The position numbers and the translations under genes are program-made. From Brachypterus glaber (lineage: Eukaryota > Arthropoda > Insecta > Coleoptera > Kateretidae), in contig OY294054.1 in the NCBI GenBank assembly GCA_958510825.1, positions 10,494,019 through 10,558,018 on the forward strand: DNA of 64,000 nucleotides. Direction: 5' to 3'. Numbering within the stretch: position 1 is the first letter of the stretch; each line of letters opens with the position of its first letter. The notes under the pieces were generated by a model. It was not told the DNA's origin and searched no databases. It was given only the letters and a program-made list of their open reading frames with translations. Positions 10,976-22,134 of the stretch are shown here, one piece after another.

Positions 10976-11420
10976 ATATATATTTACATTGATTTACATA
11001 TTTTTACATGATTTTACAATGTCGGGCTATGTTATTTTAAGATGCGCGTGCGCTTTGGACAATAACCAAGAAGGCGTCGCATCATGAGACGGACCGTTTA
11101 ATATTGTTATTGTTAGAGAGATAGCGACGCATGCTGCTAGGTTAAAGTGTTAAAAGTGTAAAAAAGGTAAATAAGTACTATATTTAAATGCTTTATTTGT
11201 GGCCTAAAATTTACATTTATTATAAATTACGATCTTTATCAACCAATAGATCTTTAAACAAAGATTTAAGCAGTTTATACTCGTATTAAGGGTGCAAATC
11301 GTTTGGTTTATTAAACCAAATGAACTTTACGCTACGATATTTCAAAAAAGCTTTGACACAGAGACTTGTAATTTGGAACAAACATTTTCTAAGTAGTAAA
11401 TATCCTTTTTCAAATTTCAA

Positions 11421-11606
11421 GTCTATGCAAAATATTACCATTCTAGACTATGTAATTTTTACCGTTCCGGTCTATGCAAAATATTACCATTATGGACTAT
11501 GTAATTTTTACTGTTCCGGTCTATGCAAAACATTACCATTAACGGACTATATAATTTTTACCATTCCGGTCTATGGCAACATATTACCATTTACGGACTA
11601 TGTAAT
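11421..11606 (+). repeat. Tandem repeat, four units of about 50 bp
   Basis: Each unit reads GTCTATGCAAAATATTACCA, then GGACTATGTAATTTTTAC or a near match, then GTTCCG. The 96-aa open frame covering it is produced by the array. Confidence 0.9.
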
Positions 11607-11781
11607 TTAATGTAATTTATTTTTACCGTGTATAACTGTGATATAATTAACCAAATATTACAGTATTAATAAACACGTTGCGTAGGGATAGAAATGTACC
11701 GTGTGGATACCGTGAAGTGATCACATCACATTACTTAAGATGTGAATCGCTAGCCAGGTAAAAATAGGTTCAAACCTAGTT

Positions 11782-11838
11782 TTTTTTTTTTGGATTCTTA
11801 TGTAAAAAAGTTTTTTATATAAGAATCCGAAAAAAAAA
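11782..11838. repeat. Small perfect-arm hairpin
   Basis: TTTTTTTTTTGGATTCTTAT is answered by ATAAGAATCCGAAAAAAAAA after a loop of about 16 nt. Confidence 0.8.
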
Positions 11839-11839
11839 A

Positions 11840-12839
11840 GAAATACGTAAATTTGACACACTAGGTGGGTTTATTTGTGCAGGTTCACACATACAACTTA
11901 AACAATTATTGATTTTATGTAATTTTCTTATCTTCTGAGGTAACTCAAAAGTAAAAAGTGTTTGACCAAAAATATAAATATGTATGAAAAAAATACTATT
12001 GTTCATTATTTTTCTAAATAATGTTTTCTGAACTACTAAATTTATTGATTTTTAAAATCTCCAAGGTTAAAATTTGGCTAGATATACTACTATTATGTTA
12101 TATAAAAACAGACTATTTCCAACAAATAACTTATTTGAACTCGCCAATATGATGGACGTAAAAGGCTTATATATGTGAGATGTGTACTATTTACATTTAT
12201 TTTTAAGTGTACTTATTACGTAATTTTCCTATTTTAGTCAACCCTGAGGATGTTTACAAAGAATAAACAAAACTGTCGGTTTAGTTAATAAAGTTTTTGG
12301 CGTTGTTTTCTTTTTGGCCTATATCCCACAACTCAACCAGTTTTATAAATATTTGAGGTCGTTACCAGTTTTTAATTGATATTATCAAGGGCCAACTTTT
12401 CCACGTTTATTATATTTACTGTCAAAAAAAAATCTTATAAGAACATAGAACATAATTAAAATTATAACGCAGATATATATTTATTTACATATTAATTAAA
12501 ACTTTCAAACTTTGATTAACTTAGGTAAATATTTCGGCAAAGACGCTAAGTACACATAATTTTGAAACTAATATTCTAAACTTATTTAAAATTTAATAAT
12601 TAGGTACACGTTATTGACATAATAATAAATTTATTGGTCCTCTTATACAGAAATTCAAGGTTTTATACCCTACCAGCCTAATCTGCATTTAATTTAAGCT
12701 AACTTTAAAAATGTAAGGCAATTTTTATTATTTTAAACATTGCACCTGATTAAAAATCATGACTATGCTTCTTTTTTTAATACTAACCATTTTGAGAAAT
12801 GTTTTGTTATCTAGTATTTAGTGTTTCTCATTTATTATA
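11840..12839. other. A+T-rich DNA, no gene seen
   Basis: The block near 12300-12345 (TTTTTGGCCTATATCCCACA) is repeated near 12983-13020. No coding sequence is supported. Confidence 0.4.
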
Positions 12840-12975
12840 CAGATCGGTCCAAAAGTCACCCCCCCTCCTCTCTTAACTTTTGAACCAGTTGAGATATCGA
12901 CTTCAAATTTGGATCTTTTAAATAAGACAACCTAAACTATCGTTTAGCATATATTTAATACTTTCAGCTTAAGCT
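12840..12975 (+). mobile_element. Fragment of the CAGAGCGGTCC TIR family
   Basis: CAGATCGGTCCAAAAGTCAC follows a TATA. The next 130 bp match 17479-17610 closely, including GAGATATCGACTTCAAATTT. The match ends at the repeated CTATATCCCACA block. Confidence 0.8.
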
Positions 12976-13257
12976 TGTTTTCTTTTTGGCCTATATCCCA
13001 CAACTAAACCAACTTGATAATATCATTAAACTGACATGTTTCGTAAAATGTTTTTTATGGAATATTTTTTCAAAATATATTTTTTTGCAAGGTATAAAAA
13101 CATTGTACTAAATAATAATTAAGTGGCAATAAAATTCAATGTACGTTAAAAAAATTTTCATTTGGCGGTTGTGTATACACTGGGACAAAGCGACCCCTTC
13201 CTCCCTCAAATTGCTAAATCCATGATCACCGGATCCTATCATGTATATTATATATTG

Positions 13258-13342
13258 TATACTGCCGTGTTAAGGTAAAAGGCACTAGTTGTATACTATA
13301 ATAGTATATACTTACTGCCCTTTGCTATATCACGGCAGTATA
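13258..13342. repeat. 85-bp hairpin, MITE-like
   Basis: TATACTGCCGTG...CACGGCAGTATA ends enclose imperfect inner arms (AAAGGCACTAGT..., TATACTATAATAGTATA at the centre). Confidence 0.75.
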
Positions 13343-13597
13343 GTTTTACTCAAAAACGTACCCTATATTTTAGGGTCTCTAATATCTTAGGGTGGCCCCA
13401 AAAACTATGTGTGTGTTTTTTTTTTTAATTTAACCATATTAAAAAAAAATTAAAATTTACGTAATTGTATAGTTTTACTCAAAAATGTACCCTATATTTT
13501 AGGGTCTCTAATATCATAGGGTGGCCCCAAAAACTATGTGTGTGTTTTTTTTTTTAATTTAACCATATTAAAAAAAATTAAAATTTACGTAATTGTA
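13341..13597 (+). repeat. Tandem duplication, two units of 128-129 bp
   Basis: Both units begin TAGTTTTACTCAAAAA and contain TACCCTATATTTTAGGGTCT and GGTGGCCCCAAAAACTATGT. They are almost identical, so the duplication is young. Confidence 0.92.
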
Positions 13598-13899
13598 ATA
13601 ATACATATTATATGTATATTTCCAATTTTTTTAAAAATTTTATTTTGATATTTTCCGGCTCTAAAGACCTCCCTCAAAATACACACAAAAAATTGACAAT
13701 TTTTTTTGCTTGGGTTTAATAAAATTAATATATTACACTAGTTTACAAGGGTTTTATCCTTAACTTTATTTTATTATTTTTTTATATATTTTTTATGCTG
13801 AATCCAAATCCGTCAAAAAAAAATCGTCGGTTCAGTTTTCGAGATAATCGACCGTAAAGATTTTATAAGGGGAAAGGTAGAGAAATCGTATATTTTCGT

Positions 13900-14390
13900 T
13901 TAATATGTATAAATATTGCTATTTGTGGGCTTTGGGACTTCCTGAATATGACTTTGATATTTAAAAAAAAAATCCTCGCCCCTTAATGGTTATATATATT
14001 TTTTTAAGTAACCTGATAAGCGTTGATACCTGGGGATTTTTGTCTCACTGAAAACGAATTTAATATTTAAAAAATTCTGTCTCCCTGGGGACTAGAACCA
14101 CCCCTATTTATATTTTTTAATTAAAGTGTTAAAAATTCGTATATATGGATTTTGGGACTCTCTAAAAACAAATTTAATATTTAAAGAAATCTGTATCCAC
14201 CCCTTAAGGGGGTAGAACTACCCCTTTTTATATATTTTTTAATTTACGTGATAAAATTTAGTACATAGGTGTTTTGGGCCTCGCTGAAAACGTATTTTTA
14301 TTTGTAATTTTTCATAGACTGACAAAAATTTGTACAGGAGTTTGGGATTCGCTGAAAACAAATTTATTATTTAAAAATTACCACTCGTAA
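13900..14390 (+). repeat. Degenerate tandem array, period about 115-125 bp
   Basis: About four units share TTTGGGACT(C/T), GAAAACGAATTTAATATTTAA or near, a C-rich or G-rich patch, and TTATATATTTTTTAA. Confidence 0.7.
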
Positions 14391-14454
14391 AAAAAATAAC
14401 CTGATTAAAATTGAAAAAAGTTGTATACTACCTACCTCGGATGTAAGTGTATCT

Positions 14455-14705
14455 ACCGATCTTAAACTTTTTTGCCAGTCTTCGATAATAGAAAACATTG
14501 GTCCCAGAAAAAAAAAGTGACAAAAGTCAGATTTTTCGCAGAGGGTCATTTGGATGTTAAAGAAAAAAACCCGTAAGAAAATTTTCATATTTTTTTTTGT
14601 TTTTTGCCATATTTTCCTTAATTTTGACAAAATTAAAAAAATAAATCGGTCATATTTATTCTGCCATTTCTAATTTTGAGTTTTTGGGAATTGGTCCAAA
14701 TTAAG
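14455..14705 (+). repeat. Dispersed repeat, copy 1 of 2
   Basis: It matches 20285-20512, with shared blocks GGGTCATTTGGATGTTAA, CATATTTTCCTTAATTTTGA and CAAAATTAAAAAAATAAATC. The short minus-strand frame here is a by-product. Confidence 0.85.
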
Positions 14706-14709
14706 ATTA

Positions 14710-17478
14710 TCAAAAGAAGCCTTTAAACCAAATTTCAGCAAAATCAGTCATTTTTGAAAAATTTGGACCACCTTAATGTCGCAATTTTTTTTTTTCAATT
14801 TTATCACTGTTTTTTTTTTGGGACCACTGTTCTCCGTTCCTACCTACAATTAAAGGACAATAACAAATGTAGGTTGACTCAAAACCATCCTGATTTTCTT
14901 TTGGGTCACTAAAATAATATCTTAGGGTGAACCCATAGTAAAAGTTGGATCACCAATGTTTTCACTTTTGACAAATAAGTGGGTTTTTGATAAAAAAAAG
15001 ATTGGATAATTGTAAAATTTAATATATTTTCCGAGAGTTAGGGTTTTTAAAGTACTTGAGAATGTTACAATAAATCGAAAACTCTACTTAGAGTTTTCTA
15101 TTTTTTATAACTTTCTTATGTATACACTTTTCTTTTAATAACGCCTTCGAAAAAAATAGTGTATTAACAGCTATTTAAATAAAACTCGTTTTTATTGCAT
15201 CCAAGTTTTTGAAAACCGCTTAGTAAGAGTTTTCCTAATGGTAGGGAAAAGTGGGGGAATGGCGTGCCTTTAAGGGAAATTTTATACCATGAAGTAAAAT
15301 TATTATGCAGGTAAATATATCTAAACAAATAAAAACTAAAAAAATGTATTCGCACGGATTTACCCCCCGCAGTTTTTGGGAAAATGCCGCGCAGGTGTAA
15401 GGCTTAACAATCATGGAGTAAAATAAGGAAAACAACATCAAAAGTTTATTAAAAAATAATGTGTATGATCGATATTTTTAATTAAATTAATTTTCTCTGA
15501 AAAAATGAAGCTAATCAAAAATTTCTTCCACTATTTTCGATTTAGTTTACTCCCCCATAACTTCCTTATTTTTGGGTGGATTTTCTTTGATTTCAGTAGG
15601 CTTTGTGTCCTTACCAAGATTAATTTTTCCAAAATGTCGATTGGACCATTCTTTCTTGAGTTATCGTGCTGAAAAGCAAACGTAACATACGGACGAACGG
15701 AAAGTCGCACGGACGGAGGGATGGCCGGTACAATTTTTTTTTGATTTTTTGATTTTACATTTTTTTAAATAAAAAGGGGTCGTGTGTATTACATTTTAAA
15801 GTCTATCAACTTATTATTTTGACCATATAGTTTTTAGATTTTTAAATTGTTTTTTAAGGTCCTTGATTTTTTGTTCGCGTCTAGTCAAAAAAAAAACTGA
15901 AAATTAAATATATTTCTATTTTTAAATAGAATTAGGGTTGATTTAACCAATAGTTAAACTAAAAATTTCAAAAAATAATTAAAATGTGTCAAATAATTAT
16001 GATATTTAATTGGTCAAATTCTGTGTAGTGTTAATTACACTAGGCAACAAATCTCAACTCTTTTTTTTCCCCAATCGGAAAGTAAGGTTTTCTTACTAAT
16101 TCGAGGGCGTAGAAACCGAATCTGACCTTAGAAAAATTTCAGCACCTACAATTTTTGAGATATAAGTCCAAGAAATAATGACTTTTTTCAAAATCTTAAA
16201 AAAAAGAGTAGGATTTTGAAAATTTTAGGGTATATTAAAAAAAAATACGAGGAACTCAAAAATATATATGCCAAGGACCTACTGTCAGAGTAACTACGCG
16301 ATAAAAAATAAAAGGCTTAAAATGAAAGTGCAGTTAACTTAATTGCTCTTTTATGGCAAAACTATCAATTATGTATAAAAATTTTATAGAACTTTTGTAG
16401 ATTATAAAATTCTCTACAAAAATATTTTTACAAATATTTTTTTTATTTTGCTTAGTTTGTTCGTAAAAAGTAAATAAATGAGAAAGAAACAAAATTAAAG
16501 TACACAGTGTAAACTTTTTTCCCGAGCCCAAAAATATATCATATCAATTTAAAGGCGCAGAATCCAAATTTGACCTTAAAAAAAATCCAGCATGTCTTAT
16601 TTTTTAAATTTTGGTACAGGCAATTATGCCAATTTAAAAATTATAAAACAAAATATTGTGTATTTCTTTTTTGTTTTTTTAATGGTTCTACATCATAAAA
16701 ATGTTACTTTATTACATAAGAACCATATTACGTAACATTTTTTTAGTTCATTTTTGACCCCCTAGTAATGATTTTTGACAATTTTTAGCATGAGTACGTG
16801 GCGATAAGCTTGTCCCCTTATGCACCCTTCTCCTTACCCTCCACCCCCACATTTTTGTCACATTATCCATTTTTTTTTAAATATTTTTTTCATAATATCC
16901 CTATTTATTTTACCTATGAATTTAAAGTTTCCATGTTTTATGTTGGGTTTTTTTAACTAATATTGAGTCGCCGAATCCTCGGAATATTTTTATCTCCCAT
17001 GATTTTAGAACAAGAGAGGGATAAAATAATGATTTTTTTTAACATTTTTATCTCATATTTCTCAGAAAACTTAGGTAATAGAAATATTCTGAGGCCATAT
17101 TCGGTTTCAGCGACTCCAATCAGGGCAAGAAACCGTGTTGTCTAGTGTTATTGGGTAAACCAAAAATTAAGAATATTTTAATTCCTACTGATATTATAAA
17201 CAGTTTTAAAAATAAACACAACAGGTTTTTGTTTATCTCCAACCCACTAGGTATATTTAATGCTGTCTAGAACCTCTTCCTTCAGATATTCTTAAACTGT
17301 ATACCATAAATTTGTAAACATTCTAAAATTATCTTGTTTGCGGGTATATTATATATTTTTAGAATGGGTTAAGTAATTCATAAACTATGTTTAAATTAAA
17401 CTAGGTCTCCCGAAAACTCCTATACTGGGTGAGATTTAATAATGAACAACCCTAAAATTAAGATTAAATTTCATTATA
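14710..17478. other. A+T-rich DNA with weak internal repeats
   Basis: The part at 15540-15720 ends in an ACGGACGAACGG-type stretch common near insect DNA elements. 16095-16150 and 16552-16610 resemble each other (GCGTAGAAACCGAATCTGACC versus GCGCAGAATCCAAATTTGACC). None of the short frames has coding support. Confidence 0.4.
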
Positions 17479-18183
17479 CAGAGCGGTCCAAAAGTCACCT
17501 CCCCCCCTCTTAACTTTTGAACCAGTTGAGATATCGACTTCAAATTTGGAACTTTTAAATAAGACAACTTAAACTATCTTTAAACATATATTTAATACTT
17601 TCAGCTCTTAAAATGTGGGCAGGGGGGCATGGGAGCACATTTTTTTAAATGGAAAGGGGGGTCGTGTAATACATCATTTTAAAGCTTATATTCTCCATTT
17701 AACTCCATATTTTTAAATAAAAAAAAAATTGGGTTTAAAATGGGGTTGAAAATGGGTATTAATGTCAAATTTCCTCTAAAAAAAAACAAATAATTTTTTA
17801 AAAATGCATAATTTTATCATAAAAAAATGTTAATTATACTTTTAAACTAATTTTAGTTGACATAAATAAAAATTTATAAAAAAAAACTTAAAAAATCGAA
17901 TGTTTTAGCACAAAAAATTGAAAAATCAAAACCTTAAAAAACAATTTAAAAATGTTAGTTTAAATAGAGAATTTTATAAGCTTTAAAGTGATGTATCACA
18001 CGACCCCCCTATCCATTTAAAAAAATGTCCCCCCATGCCCCCCTGCCCACATTTTAAGAGCTGAAAATATCAAATATATACTAAAATATAGTTTAAGTTG
18101 TCTTATTTAAGAGTTCTAAATTTGAAGTCGATATCTCAACTCGTTCAAAAGTTAAAAGGGGGGGTGACTTTTCGACCGCACTG
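17479..18183. mobile_element. Complete 705-bp palindromic TIR element, CAGAGCGGTCC family
   Basis: The left end CAGAGCGGTCCAAAAGTCAC and the right end (read inverted) CAGTGCGGTCGAAAAGTCAC lie between TATA strings (17475-17478 and 18184-18187), giving a TA or TATA target duplication. Inverted arms of about 220 bp share CGATATCTCAACT and the C-rich CCCCCCATGCCCCCCTGCC. There is no transposase. Other copies lie at 10569, 12840, 21173 and 30766. Confidence 0.88.
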
Positions 18184-18329
18184 TATAAAAAATAGTGCTG
18201 ATTTATATGATTTTACATTGGAAGTGGCACCCTGTAATGTTTTGCTTTTTTGAATTCAGCTGAAAATTCTATGTATAAAAATTGATTGTCTTTTTGTTAC
18301 TTTAAGGGGATTTTTCATTTATTTTTTAT

Positions 18330-18600
18330 TTTTGTTCCAACATAGTAGCTTTTTAGTAACAGATACGTCAAAAGGTTATTCAGAAAACTTGCTTGAAATC
18401 AAAATATAGGTCCGTATGCCAAATTTCAAAATCCTCGGCCAACTTTGATCTCTCACATTTTCTTGCAAGTTCCCAAATCAAAGTTGGCCGAGGACTTTAA
18501 AATTTGGGATACGAAACTAGATTTGGATTTCAAGCAACTTTTCTGAATAACTTTTTGACGTATCTGTCACTAAAAAGCTGCTATGTTGGAAAAAAAATTA
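18330..18600. mobile_element. Hairpin element with about 115-bp arms
   Basis: Left arm from TTCCAACATAGTAGC through ACAGATACGTCAAAAGGTTA and CTCGGCCAACTTTGAT. The right arm repeats these inverted (CAAAGTTGGCCGAGG, TTTTTGACGTATCTGTCACT). A third, diverged arm follows at 18621-18716. Confidence 0.85.
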
Positions 18601-18719
18601 AAAAAAATGAAAAATTATAGTTGGCCGAGAATTCTGAAATTTGGTTAAGAAGACTAGATGTTGATTCTAAACAACTTTTCTTAATAACTTTTTGTTGTAT
18701 TTGCCACATAAAAGGCACT

Positions 18720-19218
18720 TTATAGAAAAAATAGGTTTTTTGAACATTTCCAAGGCATACTTGATTTTTTAAAACTGAAATTATATTGGAAATTAATCTT
18801 TAATCAAGCAGGGCTGAACCCCAAAAAATTAAAATTTAAATCAAAGCTAAACTTTTTACCAAAGGCAACTTTTTCGCAATCTCATATTTTATCTAAAAAA
18901 CTTTTTAAATTTTCGGGCCACTCTAATAGCCAGTATATTAAAGTCTGAGATGTACTTTTAAAAAGTTTTTAATAATTAATAACCTTTTTAAACGTTTTTC
19001 GTCGCTTGTCAAAAGTCGTCAAATCTAAAATGAAAAGTGATTTATCGTGCCTTCAACGATAAATCTGTGCTTTCTCGCCTCGAGTACACAGCGAAAATTA
19101 ATCTACTGCAAGCCTTGCAGTTTTCTTATTTTTTTTTACTTGAAAATTCGATGATTTAATTTATGACAAGGATTAAGACTATAAGGAATATTTTTTTTAC
19201 ACACACAAAACCGTTATT
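18720..19218. other. A+T-rich DNA, no gene seen
   Basis: A local inverted pair AGTGATTTATCG/CGATAAATC lies near 19035-19065. Nothing else is supported. Confidence 0.4.
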
Positions 19219-19495
19219 GTAAAAGAGGGTATCGTATTTTGGGCTAAATCGCGTGCAATGATAATATTTTACATACATAGAAAAAACGGATTCCTTGAAC
19301 CAAGGACACGCGTCTTTGGATATGTTCAAAGTCATATTCTCTTGTTTCAAGAAAATGCCAGCCTTAAAACAAGAGAATATGGATTTGAACATATCCAAAG
19401 ACACGTGTCCTTGGTTCAAGGAATCCGTTTTTTCTATGTATGTAAAATATTATCATTGCACGCGATTTAGCCCAAAATACAATACCCTCTTTTAC
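19219..19495. repeat. Nearly perfect hairpin, 129-bp arms, 19-nt loop
   Basis: 19219-19347 and 19367-19495 are inverted copies with about four mismatches (for example GTATC versus GTATT and CACGCG versus CACGTG). Key blocks are GGGCTAAATCGCGTGCAATG and CGGATTCCTTGAACCAAGGA, the latter itself partly palindromic. Open frames on both strands here are mirror images and not genes. A transcript would fold into long double-stranded RNA. Confidence 0.92.
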
Positions 19496-20284
19496 TCCGT
19501 TTTTTCTATGTACTTATAAATATATAAAAAATAAGTGCTTTCTCAAAAATTTTATGGCCCGGAACATAATTTAAATAATTATTTTAATTACGCATTTTTA
19601 CATATTTTAAAGCAGGATTTGGCAATATTGCACCTAACGATAGTTCAAGTGTCAAAACAAAAATAACTTTGCACTACTACTGTGGGGCTAAAGGCCAAGC
19701 GTGTTGTATTGTGTGACCCTTGACTGTAAAATTATATTATGTTGTTGTTTTTTATTAATTTTTACGAATTTAACATATTGTAAAATAGACTTATGTTAAA
19801 TCACTTATCTGACTAGTTTCTTAAGTTTCAGTAAGATTATGGAGTTATTTTTAAGTTTTAAGGTATTTGTACTAGTAACATTGTAAATCATCAGCCCCAA
19901 CGGTAACCTATAGCCTGCAGTCCCATGGGACACTGCAGTGTGGCCCCAGACTAGTAATTCAATATGGCTTTTAAACACGTTATTTCGATGATTTGTATAA
20001 AAAACTAGGTAATGAAAATGTTACATATAGTGAACATTTCCTCGCAAGGAAGTCACGTTACTATCGTGCGCTCTCTCCCACTCTATGATTATGAACGGCA
20101 AAGTGGGAAGAAGTCAAATTAAAAAATATATATATTTCAGATTGTTATGTAGAAAAGTTTTTACATAAGAATTTTTATATATTAAACAAAATTACGCTCA
20201 AATAATTGCAGATTTACAAGGAAAAACGGTTTAGTACCATACATAATTTGTTTTTAATATTCAAGAAAGAAAAATCGTAATAGG
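19496..20284. other. A+T-rich DNA, no gene seen
   Basis: A short G+C-rich inverted patch lies near 19915-19950 (CTGCAGTCCCATGGGACACTGCAG). No coding support. Confidence 0.4.
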
Positions 20285-20512
20285 AAACATCTAAATTGGT
20301 CCCAGGTGATAAAAGTCTGCTTTTTCTCATAGGGTCATTTGGATGTTAAGGAAAATAACCCATAAGAAAATGATGGCATTTTCATACGTTATTGTTTTGT
20401 GACATATTTTCCTTAATTTTGACAAAATTAAAAAAATAAATCGGCCATATTTATTCCGCCATTTCTAATTTTAAGTTTTTGGGTATTGGTCCACATTAAG
20501 ATTATCAAAAGA
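20285..20512 (+). repeat. Dispersed repeat, copy 2 of 2
   Basis: It is the partner of 14455-14705 in the same orientation and about 85 percent alike by eye. Confidence 0.85.
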
Positions 20513-21172
20513 AGAATATGTTTGTCTGTGTGTTTCTAATTCTAATATGAATCTCGTTCCGAAAAGTGTGGTGGGTTTTCATTATTTTTCCGTTCTTAGT
20601 TCGTGACTTTTATTTAGCATAAGGTATACCTGCTTGGGAAGCAGTATTTTACGAAAACCATCTTTTATGCAAAATTTTTATTTTAAACTCAAAAGTGCTT
20701 ACTCTTATATTTACCTAAATAAATTAATGCGTTCAAATTTAAATAAATATGCATTTATTATTATTCCTTAGCTTATTTTACTTTTCTCAACTTTACATTT
20801 TACCAAAAGTATACTTTTTGTGTTACCAATATTAAAATCTGTACTTTAAAAGTGGACTTTTAGTCCTTTATCTCCAGAGATTAAAATTATCGTCATGGCA
20901 ACGTTAGTTGACATATTTATTTATCTCTTTATCAAAAGACATCTGCTTAATAAGCCTATGCATAGTTTTTCTTAAAATTTAAAAAAATCTTGTTACTGGT
21001 TAATAAATTAATACCTACTAAATTAAAAATTTCTTGATTATATGTATTTTTCTTAAATACTGTTAATCCTACAGTATTACAACAAGAGTACCTTTTTTAT
21101 CTATTTTTACATAAGGAATTATATTATAATAAACAAGCCTTGAATCTAGGTAATGCTACGCATTCCATTATA
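20513..21172. other. A+T-rich DNA, no gene seen
   Basis: Nothing beyond simple A/T-rich sequence is supported here. Confidence 0.4.
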
Positions 21173-21460
21173 CCGTGCGGTCCAAAAGTCACCCCCCACT
21201 CTTAACTTTTGAACGAATTGAGATATTGACTGCAAATTTGGAACACTTAAATGAGACAACCCAAACTATTTTTCGCATACTTTTGATATTTTTGGCACTT
21301 AAAATGTGGACTTTTATGGAAAGACATTTTTTTAATTAAAAGGGGGGTCGTGCGATACATTGTATTAAAGCTTATAAAATTCTCTGTTTAACTTTATATT
21401 TTTTAATTTTTTAAACTTCTTTTTTAAGGTTTTAATTTTTCAATTTTTTTGCTAAAAATG
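21173..21460 (+). mobile_element. Fragment of the CAGAGCGGTCC TIR family
   Basis: CCGTGCGGTCCAAAAGTCAC follows a TA and leads into CTTAACTTTTGAACGAATTG and a GGGGGGTCGTGCGATACAT block, as in 17479-18183. The right end was not found. Confidence 0.75.
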
Positions 21461-21609
21461 CTAGTTTAAGATTTTTTTTATAAATTTTTATTTATATCAG
21501 TTAAAATTAGTTTAAAAGTATAATTTACGTTTTTGCAAATTCAAATATTTAATTTTTCAAAATTTGTTTGATTTTTTAAACTTTCACGAAAATGCCCATT
21601 TTTATCCTT

Positions 21610-22134
21610 ATTTATGTATGCAAAAAAAAGTTTGGGGCGAAAAAGGCCCCTTGTTTCGCACGGCCCTGGTTAAAATAACTATATGAAAATAAAAAAGAGT
21701 GCTTGCAAAACTTTGTTGCTATAGCTCAAGGGGTCCCCAGTTAATTAATAAAAACCAAAATTTTCAAGCTCCTTTTGAAGGGGTGTAGCTCACTTATGAG
21801 TAATTTTTGGACATATAAACTTATCGTCGCTTTCCTTGCAAAGGGGCTTATCTCATTTTTTGTGATTTTTGATATTATTAATCCGGGTATTTGCAGGTTA
21901 CTGTTTTGATATCACCCAAGAGCCTAACTCAATTTAGCAATTTTTTGAGATAAGCCCTTTGCAAGGAAGGCGATATTATTAATTACTGTTTTGATGCCCC
22001 CCAAGAGCCTAGCTCAATTTAGCAATTTTTTGAGATAAGCCCCTTCGTAAGGAAGGCGACGATATGAACTTTTTTTCATATTTTTTGATGTAGAATCGCC
22101 CTTCAAAGGATTTTAGCTATTTAATAATCATCCT
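21610..22134. mobile_element. Diverged arm of the GTGTGCGAAACGGGG palindromic family
   Basis: TTTCGCACGGCCCTGG, AAAACTTTGTTGC and GGGGTGTAGCTCACTTATGA correspond to the right arm at 43430-43640. Inside, an 85-bp unit with AGCAATTTTTTGAGATAAGC is tandemly repeated (21901-21985 and 21986-22065). Confidence 0.65.

Larger units (their letters stand above)
10794..11630. mobile_element. Nested TA-target element with CACTGTAAAAA ends
   Basis: The left end is CACTGTAAAAACTGC and the right end is TTTTTACCGTG, each next to a TA. Inside are a 10-bp minisatellite (AATGTAAAAG, 10904-10975), a fragment of the hairpin repeat of 31752-31963 (11318-11415) and a 50-bp tandem array (11421-11606). The 837-bp insert has no transposase. 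TA target choice fits Tc1/mariner-like mobilisation, which is an inference. Confidence 0.8.
10677..11710 (+). mobile_element. Older element split by a later insertion
   Basis: 10677-10793 and 11631-11710 match adjoining parts of the arm at about 50290-50450, including ACTAGATCAATAACACAACA and TTACAGTATTAATAAACA. Removing 10794-11630 and one TA restores a continuous match. Confidence 0.8.

Noticed and set aside
11320..11610. 96-aa ORF with internal repeats as a repeat protein
   Set aside because: It is produced by a 50-bp tandem array within a transposon and has no counterpart elsewhere.
19156..19519. Overlapping related ORFs on both strands
   Set aside because: They arise from a nearly perfect hairpin and show no domain.
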